From the NCBI RefSeq assembly GCF_040954645.1, contig NC_092810.1, forward strand, positions 75,046,660 to 75,110,659: DNA of 64,000 bases, read 5' to 3'. Below the pieces are notes generated by a model, which was given only the letters and a program-made list of their open reading frames with translations, made no database searches and was not told where the DNA came from. Shown one piece after another: positions 51,169 to 61,619 of this stretch. The stretch's first letter is position 1; each line of letters starts with the position of its first letter. The translations under genes and the position numbers were made by a program. The stretch is from Diabrotica undecimpunctata (Eukaryota > Arthropoda > Insecta > Coleoptera > Chrysomelidae).

Positions 51169-52089
51169 GACTTGTTTCCCCAATAAACAAGTCAATTTAT
51201 AATGACTTTCTTTGTTAATACTCTTAAAGGTTAATATTCTTAATAATAATTTATTCAAAAATTATTGATCTAATCAAATAATGCAAATATTTATTTTTGC
51301 AATATTTAATGAATAATAAATTAATGGACTTGTTTCTCTTCGGTTTCAAGTAAAAATTCTTAATAACATTTTTGTTAAAGCAGGTACGTATTTGGATATT
51401 TAGTAAATATTTAATCACAACTAAATTATATTATTGGTTTTGTTTAATACCAGGTAAATTCTTAACAATAATTTATACAAAATTATTGGTCTGGACATTT
51501 TAAAGCAAATATGTACTTGTATAGTAAATATTTAATCACAACTAAATATTATTATTAGTAGTATATACAACAGCCTACTTTTCATCAATAAAACAATTCT
51601 TTTCGTACCTAAAGTGTATGATTCTAAGAAAACTAGTATACTGATATACATACATACATTTTAAAACAATAAAAAATAGAATTATATTTCTGTTTTTATT
51701 TTTTTTTTTATACATACACACACACATACATACATACATACATACACACACATACATACATACATACATACACCCAGAACGGTCGGGTATATCATTCGTG
51801 ATTCAAAACCCACATAATATTCAGAAATTTGGTCCAAACCTACTGCCAACCCCCAGAATAACACCCACAGGACCTTTTAGATACTCCAAGAACTACTAAT
51901 ACTCCCCTATATAACAATCATGATCCACAGTCCCCCCATTAAAGCCAAACATTATGATTTCATAGCCCCCCATCAACTTCCCAACGCTGATCCACAAACC
52001 CCCTTCAGACTACACGATCAAGGATTTTTTGCCTGTACCACGCTATTTCGCTGTATTCTTGATTGCTAAACCCCCTCTAGCTCTCTACT
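51168..52089 (-). repeat. Polinton right terminal inverted repeat (about 920 bp, with internal duplication)
   Basis: The reverse complement of the left repeat, but longer. The segment with ATATTTACTA, (T)GCTTTAA and TTAAGAAT blocks occurs in about three imperfect copies between 51230 and 51560, against one on the left. The outer about 320 bp, next to 52089, match the left end nearly perfectly. The microsatellite at 51715-51770 differs in repeat number. Confidence 0.88.
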
Positions 52090-52095
52090 TTGGAA
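52090..52095 (+). repeat. Polinton target-site duplication (right)
   Basis: TTGGAA, identical to 34135-34140. Confidence 0.95.
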
Positions 52096-52131
52096 CTTAG
52101 GTATAATAGGCAAGCAGTTACATAGTTTCTC

Positions 52132-52137
52132 TTTATT
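52132..52137 (-). terminator. Poly(A) signal of the TIL gene
   Basis: AATAAA on the minus strand, 65 bp after the TIL stop codon and about 40 bp before the Polinton end. Confidence 0.65.
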
Positions 52138-52201
52138 GACATTCATTTTTTAATTAAGGAACGATTACACATGTTTAGTTTCTATCTTTTCAAGTTTGAG
52201 A

Positions 52202-53127
52202 TTAACCCACAGGTCTTGGGCACTGTCTTGGTAAGACACATTCTCCGCTTCTGGTGTTTCGTACGTAACCTTCCTTACACAAGCATTCGTTTATACATAT
52301 ACGAGGACATGGTCTTGTACACGGAAGAGGTTTGGGATTGTCACAAGTTGGTTCTGGGCAACATGGTCTACATCCATAAAATTGATTTCGACTGCATCTG
52401 TCTACAAATAAAATTTTTAAATTTTTTGTATACTTAGCGTGTTTGGATTAGGGTAGGTTTTTAAGTACTAGACCTTCACCACAAATAAAATTATTTCTCT
52501 ATAAAAAGAAAAAAACTATAACAACGTAATCAACCAAATACAGTAAGTTTAATATTAAGATTGATTAGTTCTAGAATATTAGTGAAATAATTAAATTGAG
52601 TTAATAGTACGACTACTACTTGGTACGTATGTATATGTGCTAAGCACTATGGATTAATGTAATATTCTGATATATTTTTAATACATTCACAACAGGTTAA
52701 AGAAAAAGTTTCAATATGAATAAATGTAAAAGATGTATTTCTAAAACCAATATAACAGATATACTTCCTTAATTCCTACGAATATTTGACATTTTTTATC
52801 TAAACTCTGCAAGTAATATTTATCAACCCAGTAATTCTTCTGTAAATTAATTGTAGATAATATGATCATCAGCTGCGGATTCGCAAAGAGTATAATGCGG
52901 AAGTCAAACAATAAAAGGTTTAGAAAACTTACCTTCGCATTTTCCAATGTCAATACATTCGCCAGATTGTTTATCTCTTATCAATCCCTTATTTTGATCA
53001 CATTCACATCTTCGTTCACATGAAAGTATACATACATTTGGTGCAACGGGAAATTGATATTGACATGTTCGCTCCGGAACACAAGGCGACGCACATTCGT
53101 TAAACACTTCCAATGGGCCACACTCAC
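52202..53127 (-). CDS. TIL-domain protein (serine protease inhibitor-like), 3' part, two exons
   Basis: The exons are 52933-53127 and 52202-52401; the first exon(s) lie outside the recognised region. The 5' exon encodes a full trypsin-inhibitor-like module with ten cysteines (C-x7-C-x3-C spacing in CGPLEVFNECASPC, then CERRCEC and CIDIGKC). It is bounded by a TTTAACAG acceptor and a GTAAGTTT donor. The last exon, after a TTTGTAG acceptor, encodes a second, ten-cysteine-like module (RCSRNQFYGC, then CPRICINECLC and CVLPRQCP) and ends PRPVG-stop. Phases match across the 531-nt intron. TIL proteins are usually secreted inhibitors of serine proteases, active in haemolymph or cuticle in insects; the signal peptide must be in a missing upstream exon. 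Specificity cannot be read with confidence. Confidence 0.88.
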
Positions 53128-53575
53128 CTGTTAAATCAAAGTAGTATTAAACTAAAGTTAAGTCTGACGTAAAAGCTCTGCTAAGGAAAGGGGCAGTATC
53201 TGCAAAATTTTCACTTTTGAGATCAGATCTATATTTTAAATTATGCTGAATCCATTGAAGTAAGTAGAAAAGCAGTATCTGCAATGGTTATTAAGATCAT
53301 ATCGTAAGCAGTAAGTATAAGGTAAAACTATCTATTTCTAAACAAACGAGCAGCAACTACAGTGCATCAAGCACTGCTTGCTATCCTATCCTATCTGCTT
53401 GCAGTTACTGCTTTTATCCTTAAATTAATGTAGATACTGTCGATTTGCTTGGCATTGGTTCCCAGCTGTTTCAGGTTACTGCCGTCCTAGTGAGTTTATT
53501 GTTCTTATTGAGACTTAAGGTTATGTTTACATAGTGCTTTAAGTAATATTTCATTGTTAATTTTGTATTATTAAA
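53128..53575. other. Intron or flank of TIL gene and left end of decayed transposon
   Basis: From 53183 onward this carries repeated GCAGTATCTGC and GCAGTTACTGC-like motifs, belonging to the transposon end. I see no TIL exon here. Confidence 0.5.
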
Positions 53576-55143
53576 ATGAGTAAGTGTTTTGTTTCTTCAA
53601 GAAGTACACGTATTTTTCAGTTAGGACTGGCACAAAGTATATCACATGAGTCATGTACAAATAGTGAAAAATTAATTGTAACTGAACAAGTAGACAAGAC
53701 AACAGTATCAGATGAAGTAGACCCAAAAGCTAACAAAAAGATAGGATTAAATAATGTTTTTTATGTGACAAGGAATTGCAAATTTATAACGATGATGGAT
53801 AGTTACTAAATAGTATGGAGGTAAAAATTATTTCTACATGGGCAGACAACAATTTGAATGAAAAGAAATGACAAGTACCACTACAACTCTCTTGAAACGA
53901 CAGAAACTTCTTTGAACCTGGAGTAGCTACAACAACTAACAAATATTGCAAACCTTGATGAATCCCTGCCAGCCGAGAATACCATTATTTTGGTGTTCAA
54001 CGATGACTTAGATATTAGCGATGATGACAAATTGTTAGATGTTAATAGAATAGCTGGTACCAGTACAAACAAACCAACTTCTTTGAACAATAATAGCTTA
54101 AATCCATATTTATTACCAAAAGACGGTAATAGCAATTGTGTTGAACCATTAGAAAACACTACAACAGTTGAAGGTGTGCAACGTAAGAGGAAAAAGAGAG
54201 AATTTACAGCTGTTTAACGCACAAAGCTAAAATTAGAAAAAGACCGGAAATCTCATACCGTTCAGCCTACTTGTAATGAATGTAAATTTAAGTGTACAAC
54301 GAAAATTAACGATAAACGATGAAGGATTATCAATGAGTCTTTTTCGAATATTTAAAATTTAGAAGAAATGGGAAGTCTTATTTTTAATCAATGCGAAAGG
54401 CGTGATTTTAAATGGCGAACTACTAACAATGAAAAAATTAGAAGAAACAAAACAGTCACATACTTTTTAACAGATTGAAATGGTCAAAAGAAAAAAAGTT
54501 TTCAAAACATTTTTTTTAACCACTTTAGGTTTTAATAAAAAAAAATGATAAATTTTTGGCCACAATATTTTTTACCGAAAAGGATGCGATAACACCCAAA
54601 AAGAGCATGAGAGGCAGGCAGCCGTCAGTGAATAAGGGTCCTCACCAAGCTATAATCATTCACATTGATACTTTCCATCCTGAAGTACCACATTACAGAA
54701 AAGAACATGCTCCTAAAACTAGATATTTACCGAATGATTTGAATATTAAACTTATGCACGGACCCCTCATTATCAAACAGATATCAAACACATTTAAGTC
54801 AGGTGTTTCATGTGAACTGTACAGACCATTTTGTTTGCAAGACTACGCAATGAGGAGTGTGAGGTTTGTGAAAACTTTAATTTGCACAACCGTAATAAGG
54901 ATAATTTGTTTGAAGACTGTGATATTTGTAATACTTGGAAAATCCGTGACAAACTAGTCAAAGAGAGCAGGTATTATACAAAGATTTTGCAGAGAAAGTT
55001 AACGAAACTAACAACAAAAACAAAACATTGACTTGAACTATTCAAGCAAATCACCTTTGCACCACGCCTCACAACATACAACCAGACATTTGCCCCTGTG
55101 GGGAAAAAGTTTAAGCTTAAACCACTAGCAGTTCTGTGGCACT
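53576..55143 (+). pseudogene. Decayed transposase, N-terminal half
   Basis: Starts MSKCFVSSRSTRIFQLGLAQ. Pieces in shifting frames include an acidic region (FNDDLDISDDDKLLDVNRIA, 53990-54217), a basic KRKKREF patch, a Cys cluster (CNECKFKC near 54270), a GRQPSVNKGPHQAIIIHIDT segment, and a CEVCENF...CDIC pair near 54850-54940. Near 55090 it reads YNQTFAPVGKKFKLKPLAVL. This follows, block by block, the layout of the intact 662-residue protein. Stops and frameshifts occur throughout. Confidence 0.7.
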
Positions 55144-57958
55144 GTGTTATATCTTCTTCTTCTTCAAGTTCCGCTCCTATCGGAGATTGGAGATCATTCT
55201 GGCAATTATAATTTTGTTGGTTACGCGCCTGAATAGTTCAATTGAACTGCATCCAAACCATTCACGGAGATTGCGTAGCCACGAGATTTTACGTCTTCCT
55301 ACGCTTCTTCTGCCTTTAATTTTACTTTATATCTTTATATTTTAGAGAAAATATAACATCGAAGCATTCTTATTCGGAGCGATATATTGAATCGCAATTA
55401 CAAAAAAGTTTTCCCATTCTATTAAAAGTTGACCGTGCAATTTCAATGCGGCATCTTATTTCTTTTGTCTTATCAGTATCGTCGATCCATGCTCCAAGGT
55501 ATTTGTACGAAGATATATGTTCAATTTCTGTATTATCTAGTACTAGCTTAACTTTGATGTTTTGTGCTTTTGTAAATACCATGAACTTGGTTTTCTTCAA
55601 ATTTATTTTTAGTCCATAATCGTTGCAATATATATTTAGTTGTTCAGCAAGGTGTTGCAGTTCTTCTAGTGTTCCTGCCAGAAGGACGGTGTCGTCAGCA
55701 TATCTTATGTTATTAAGTGGCTCACCGTTTATTATAAGGCCCTCACTGACCTCGGCAAGCGCTAATTCTGAGATGGCTTCACTGGTTAAATTGAATAATA
55801 AGGGTGATAAAATACACCCTTTGCGGACCCCACGGCGAATCTGGATATCCTCGGTCAGTTCATTTTCAACTTTCACTTTTACTGTTTGGTTCCAATAGAG
55901 GTTACATATGATTTTAATGTCTCCACTGTCTATGTTTTGATTTAATAAAATTTCTATAAGCCGATTATGCTGCACTCTGTCAAATGCCTTCTTAAAATCA
56001 ATCAAACAGGCATATACTTCCTGATTTATATCTAAGCATCTCTCCGAAAGAACACTTACAGCAAACAGTGTATCTCGTTTTCCCAGTCCTTTCCTAAATC
56101 CTATTTGTGTATTACTTATGCCTTCATCTAATTTCTTATATATTCTATTGTGAATTACTTTTAAAAACAATTTCAAGACATAACTCATTAAGGCTATGGT
56201 GCGATGTTCATTGCACTCCTTTGCATTGGCTTTTTTGAGTAGCAGTATGAATGTTGATTGGACCCATTCTTTAGGTGTTATACCTGTTCTATATGTTGAA
56301 GTTTCGCAACTATACATAAACATTTATATAACATTAACAGACTTTGTGGTAGTTTTGGTTCTCCCCGTATTTCATGATTACAACTTACAGCCCGTACAAA
56401 ATACATATTTGTTAAAGACTACATATTACGAGGCGGGCCATCTGCAAAATGACACGGATGTGTATTTGAGATAAGCGACGCATCTACAAAATCAGAGTCG
56501 AGTTTTATCTCTCAAACCATACAGATGTGTGTGCGTTTGGGTATGTAATTTGTTTAGTGATTTTACTTGGTTATTTTGAAATAGAATTTTATACGATCGT
56601 CTTGCTTATGATTTCTATGGGGATTTACATACCCAATGCGAAAGAGAGAAACCAGCGAGTTCTGGATTGAACAGAATATCTTCTCTTCACTTTCTGATGA
56701 CCCCAATTGTTATATTGAGGTCATCGTATGTGCAGAACGCAACACTATATATGGTATTGAATAGATCCAAAAGAAGATCAATATATTCAGTATTGACAAT
56801 TTTGAGTAATTTGATAGCAACTTCATCGGGCCCGGGAGATTTACCACCTTTAGCTTGTTTTATTGCATATTTAATTTCTTCTCGTATAATGTCACGCCCA
56901 GTATCATCCTTAAATTCTTTTGGTGTGTCTGTTCTTTTTTCTCTTCAAAAAGTTGTATATATTGTGTCCATCTCTGCATTTTTGGTTTATATCTGTTATA
57001 AGTGCACCACTTTCATCTCTTAGTTGCCTAGTTTGAAGTGTTTTTCTCATTCCTGTTAATTCTCGAATTCTTTTATGCATGTTAAAAAGTCATATTTTTT
57101 CTCAATTTCTTCTAGTTCTTGGCACTGCTCATATAACATTCTCTCCTTAGCTTCTTTTATTCTCTTTTTAATTAATCGATCAGTGTCATATTTAATTGGA
57201 TTTTTTGTTTTGAAAAATTTTCTTCAGTCATCCAGTCTTTAAGTTTTCTTTTCTTTGGTTTTAAGTTTTCTATTGCTGTTTTAATTATTGCTACTTTTAT
57301 ATTTTCCCATTTCTGATCAATGTTATAACTATAACTACTTTTATTCAGTTCTTGGGCATTACGTAGATTTTCAGTAAGAGTTTTTACACTTTGTTCCTCT
57401 GTTTGGGGTTCCCTTAATCTCTTAATATCAATTCTACTTTGTGTGGGTTTTTAACCAGTTTCAATTTGGTTCGTAATGTGACTACTACGGGGTTATGGTC
57501 TGAACCGATGTCTGCTCCAGGGTAAGTTTTGTCAGACAGTATAGAATTACGAAATCTTTGTTTAATGAGGACAAAGTCAATTTAATTTCGGATTATTCTA
57601 TTTGTTGTATCACCGGGAAATTTCCAAGTATACAATCTTCTTTTTGGTAGCTTAAAAAGTGTATTAGCTATTACAAATTCTTCCGTCTGGCAAAATTGTA
57701 TCAAACGGTCACCATGTTCATTTCTATTTCCTAGACCATATTCCCCCACATATCCATCCACTCTTCCCTGGCCAACTTTGGCATGGAAGTCGAACATTAC
57801 TATTGTAGTCTGATGTTTCTTCATTTATTTCAAGACTTGTTCCAAATCATGGTAAAATAGTTCGATATCGTCGTCATCTTTATCTGCCGTAGAAGCATAA
57901 ACTTGAATAAAATTTACTATATCTTTTTTAGACTGAAGTTGTATTGATAAGATCCCAT
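55144..57958 (-). mobile_element. APE-type LINE, 5'-truncated, nested in transposase pseudogene
   Basis: The RT ORF (55370-56323) has HRTIALMSYVLKLFLKVIHN, motif A YACLIDFKKAFDRV, IRRGVRKGCILSPLLFNL, catalytic IRYADDTVLLAG and GLKINLKKTKFMVF. Downstream the tail GRRSVGRRKISWLRNLREWF matches the fragment at 517-849. Upstream a broken endonuclease (57582-57960) reads MFDFHAKVGQGRVDGYVG and RRLYTWKFPGDTTN. The 3' end is TTCTTCTTC on the plus strand (GAA repeats as a tail). The N-terminal endonuclease part is missing. Confidence 0.85.
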
Positions 57959-58520
57959 TAGAATAAGGCGGAAATCAATAAGATATTGCAAGTACTTTCA
58001 ATATATTTTTTAACCATTACCGTGATACTAAAAAGTTTGTGTTATGGTCAGACAATTGTAGCGCACAGAATAAAAATTGATGCTTATTAACATTGTTTAA
58101 TAAAATAGTAAACTCAACTGCATTTAAAGCTACTGAAATTCAAGTTTACTACTTCGAGCATGGACGCATTTTTATGAGTGCCGATAGTTTTTATCACCAG
58201 GTGGAACTTTCACTTAAAGCACAGAAAAAACTTACGATTTTGATGATTTTTTGATGCTGTAGGGGCTAATAAAGGACATGCTGATGTATTTAAAATGAGC
58301 GTTGATAACTTTTTTGTGTGAAAAAATTGGAAGTCTGAAGTGAAAATGAAAGCCAAGCCAGACAGACCTTATCTCAAAGATATTGTTGGCATGAAGTTTG
58401 AAAGAGGAAAACACAGCTTACAGTATAAAAGCACATATGGCAAATCAGAAGACTTCAAGAAGCTTGATTTCAAAGAAAAGACCAGTTACTTCTAGTGCTA
58501 CAAAATATTATTCCAGAAAA
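57959..58520 (+). pseudogene. Decayed transposase, C-terminal half
   Basis: After the LINE the reading resumes: DIASTFNIFFNHYRDTKKFV, VLWSDNCSAQNKN and a YFEHGRIFMSADSFYHQVEL block, parallel to EIASCLL, IIWTDSCAGQNKN and GHSYLDSDRDFGRIEK of the intact protein. The C terminus has LKDIVGMKFERGKHSLQYKS. Several stops and shifts are present. Confidence 0.75.
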
Positions 58521-58954
58521 TAGAAAAGTATTCTGGGAGAGGCTACCACATGTGAAAGACAATTTTTTGACAATTTTATATTTTTGTCTAGCCTTTAACC
58601 TAGCTAAGTTGTTCAAAAAAAAAGGAAAGAGTAGTTACTCCTTTTGTTAATTTTACATTACTAAGGAAAAGAGCAGTAACTTATAAGTACGGCCTTTTTG
58701 CTTGGCATTTATTAAGTCAAAAAAGAAGTAAGTGATATTTCTTATTAAAAACTGATTTCTTGTACTGATTTAAAACAAAGATAGTACCACAAATATATAA
58801 GGAAAATAATCCTTTTTTAAGTATAATAATCCAATTTGAAACTGTACTTCAATTTATCTTAAAACAGATGTTTTGTAGATACTGCCCTTTTTCTTGCAGG
58901 GCAGAATATTAATACTGACGTACCCTTAAATGGCCTACTGACTGTGAGACAAAC

Positions 58955-59222
58955 TAAGTAGAAATTCAAAGAGAAGTCATACAGGGATGTGTGCTGTCAC
59001 TACAATTATTTAATGTGTACTACAATGTAACTATAACTATACAATTAATTTCAGGAGGCACTATGGGAAAGAGCTGAATATGTAAGAATTGGAGGGAGCA
59101 TCATTAATAACATAAGATTTGCAGGAGATTCCGCAATCATGGCAGAAAATATAGACGATTTACAAATTCTTATAGAAATCGTTAACAGAGAAAGCAAAAA
59201 TGTAGGACTAACAACGAATATC
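58955..59222 (+). mobile_element. Short RT fragment of a LINE
   Basis: Plus strand reads REVIQGCVLS-like sequence and, in another frame, GGSIINNIRFAGDSAIMAEN followed by DDLQILIEIVNRESKNVGLT, equivalent to RT motif B through the YADD box (here FAGDS) and the following helix. Both ends truncated. Confidence 0.7.
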
Positions 59223-60029
59223 ATTATATTTTTACTTATTATTTTTATGAAAAGAATATCTAAACTAAAATTTAACACGTTTCTATGGCCTTGTATGTAG
59301 TAAAATTTTATTTCTGACGATACCGGATCTGTAAAATTTTAAATACAATAAATCTCCCGTAAATTCTAACATTTATTCTTAGATTAAAAAGACAAACTTC
59401 TTAGTATTTTTACAGCAGACCATCACAATTATATGATAATGTGTAGGTGTCAATATTCTTTTAAAAGAGATTAATAATAAAAAAGTGGTAAAACTACCGT
59501 GACATCGCACGGTCATATGTGTCATACGGTTTCATCAAATTGTTTTTAGCTTTGGGTGTATTTGAATCATAGCGTGTTGTAACAGATCTAACTTAAAAAG
59601 TTTTATTTTACATACAATTAGCACATTGGCTCTGAAAATGAATTATAAATATACATTGTTAAAAATATAGATTTATCAATTAAAAAAAACCTTCTTTGTT
59701 GTCTTCTGATTCTTCATCTCCATTCGTTCCTAATTAAGCACATGTTGTCCACAAGGTATCTTTCTCATTTTTTAATCACTACTCTTTTTGCCTTTTGCCA
59801 TGGTTGTCCTCTTTTTGTTTATTCATATCGTTTTCACTCATAACAAATATTGGGTAGTTTATTGTTTCATTAAACTTTCTCTTTATATGTCCGTATCATA
59901 TAAGTTGTCTAGTTATTATAGCGTATATAATGTAGTATGTTAATTCCATTGTATTTCTTATGTTTTCTGTTTAATCCTTTCCAATCAAGATTTTGAAGTA
60001 GCTTTGCTCCATTATTCCATTTTTGTTGC
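59223..60029. other. No recognised gene
   Basis: AT-rich sequence with no supported ORF or clear repeat. Confidence 0.5.
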
Positions 60030-60660
60030 TTTTTGTCACTGTTTCTCTTTCCTCTTTATCGTCATCGTTACGTATGGTGGGTCTTCGCTAACTACAACTT
60101 TTCTCCAAATTGGTCGATCTTTCACGAATCTGCAATCAAATTAAATGTTAATTTTTTGAGATACGATTGCATGTTTTCTCTCCATTGCATACAGAGACGC
60201 CCAAGTTCTTCTGTGCGAACTTCCTTCCATACCCTTTTTACAAGTTTGACATGTAGAGAACTTTCTTCATTCAGTATGCGTTCTTCTTCTATACGCATTT
60301 TGTAGCGATATGGTAGTGAGGTTCAAAAATTTTTTTTATTATTTTTCTTTCAAATATTCGGAGTTCTTCCTTATTTGTTTTAGACATTGTCCATGATTCG
60401 CATGCATGTAATAAAATAGGTCTGAAGTTTGAATTATGCTCTGTATTCCTTTAGTGGCATTATTATTAACTATGATTATTGATCTAAGATATTTAAAGCG
60501 CTATATACTTTCGAAATGGTAATTGTTGACTTTAATGTTTTATCTAGATTTATTGTATTGGTCTCTTCTGTTTGTTCGCTTGTATTTGGTTTTCATTTCG
60601 TTGATTTTAAGTGAAACATTTTTCGTGCTCTCTGATATTATCTAGATGTAAATTAATAGG
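60030..60660 (-). mobile_element. LINE RT C-terminal fragment
   Basis: On the minus strand near 60280-60440 it reads LLHACESWTMSKTNKEELRI, FERKIIKKIFEP and then RYKMRIEEERILNEE, matching the ESWTLTK...FERK(V/I)LRKI(F/Y)GP region after the RT domain of many insect LINEs. The rest is degraded. Confidence 0.6.
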
Positions 60661-61619
60661 AGATAAAACCAAATGATAGCATACCTATAGTGAAATATAA
60701 GTAACTTAGAATGACTGTATCGAGCGAGAAAATTATTGATGAGAAAAGAGAGATTTATCCCTGAGGAAGTGAGAAAGCAATTGGCAAAAGCAAAGGGTAC
60801 TTTGTACTAAAGTACCCGTACTCTAAAGCATTAGCATGTCTGTTCCTACTCTTTTAGTAAGTGATGGATTCGACCGCTACTTGATGGAAATTCATTTTAT
60901 CTAACAATAAAACACTGAAAACTTTTGTTTGAAAACTCCCACAAAATGTATTATAATTTATTAGATATTACTACAGCTGTTTCGGCAGAGTGCTTGTGCG
61001 TTTACACTTTATAGTCTGTAACTGAATAAGTTGAGGATGGGAGAACTGTTTGTCTCAAGTTGGTCATTCAGAATTAAGTATGTCTGTATTTTTAATTTGT
61101 TAATTTCCATAGATTCTAATAAAGATAGCTTAAGACCTTTATCATAAATATACACTTTTAGTAATGAAAATACGTAAATATAATCTGGATTATACATGTA
61201 ACCTTTGATATCTGGGATATACCCATCTTCTGAACACTTGTGCCGATATATGTAGTTAAAATTTTCTACACTTTTTTAACTGTTTATTTCCGCATTATCC
61301 ATATATGAGTTGTGACCGACATTACAAACTTATTTACTTTTCACAAAGAGACTCTTTATTCAAACTCTGGTATCAAATCTAATTCGAAATATCGTCGAAC
61401 ATTAACAGTATGTAAAATTTAAATTCTTAACGAAAAGTAAAAGATTAACCATTTCTTAAGGAGTTTAAAGAAGAAGACTTTACGAAGATTAAAGTATTAA
61501 TAAGACCACCGCAATCGGGCGTACCCTGGGTAATGAATAATTAATTAATCGACTAATTCTTCAATTACCCGTTCAATATGATTTTGTCAAATCTGTCCTT
61601 TTTAGGACCAACTATTCTA
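60661..61619. other. No recognised gene; contains a short hairpin
   Basis: No supported ORF. GGGTACTTT (60795-60803) and AAAGTACCC (60809-60817) form a perfect 9-bp hairpin with a 5-nt loop. Confidence 0.55.

Larger units (their letters stand above)
34141..52089 (+). mobile_element. Maverick/Polinton, structurally complete
   Basis: An element of 17,949 bp beginning AGTAGAGAGC and ending in its inverted complement, with a perfect 6-bp duplication. It carries the full Polinton core: protein-primed PolB, retroviral-type integrase, adenovirus-like protease, packaging ATPase, and major and minor capsid proteins. It also carries a PLA2 gene, several unknown conserved ORFs, a BIR gene and a membrane-glycoprotein-like ORF. 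Genes lie in three blocks: plus (35.7-41.5 kb), minus (41.8-45.5 kb) and plus (45.5-50.6 kb). Only one ORF (40870-41661) shows an obvious in-frame stop. Confidence 0.96.
53183..58897 (+). mobile_element. Decayed DNA transposon related to the 19.6-kb element, split by a LINE
   Basis: Imperfect inverted ends: AAGGAAAGGGGCAGTATCTG at 53183 and, reverse-complemented, AAGAAAAAGGGCAGTATCTA at about 58895. Subterminal copies of a GCAGTA(T/A)CT motif lie at both ends (for example 53264-53285, 53400-53418 and 58663-58680). Between them lies a broken transposase gene of the same architecture as 20120-22573. A LINE occupies 55144-57958, so the element was originally about 2.9 kb long. Confidence 0.75.

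Noticed and set aside
52171..52437. An 88-codon plus-strand ORF at the right of the Polinton
   Set aside because: It is the antisense of the final TIL exon, whose cysteine pattern, splice site and phase are convincing on the minus strand.
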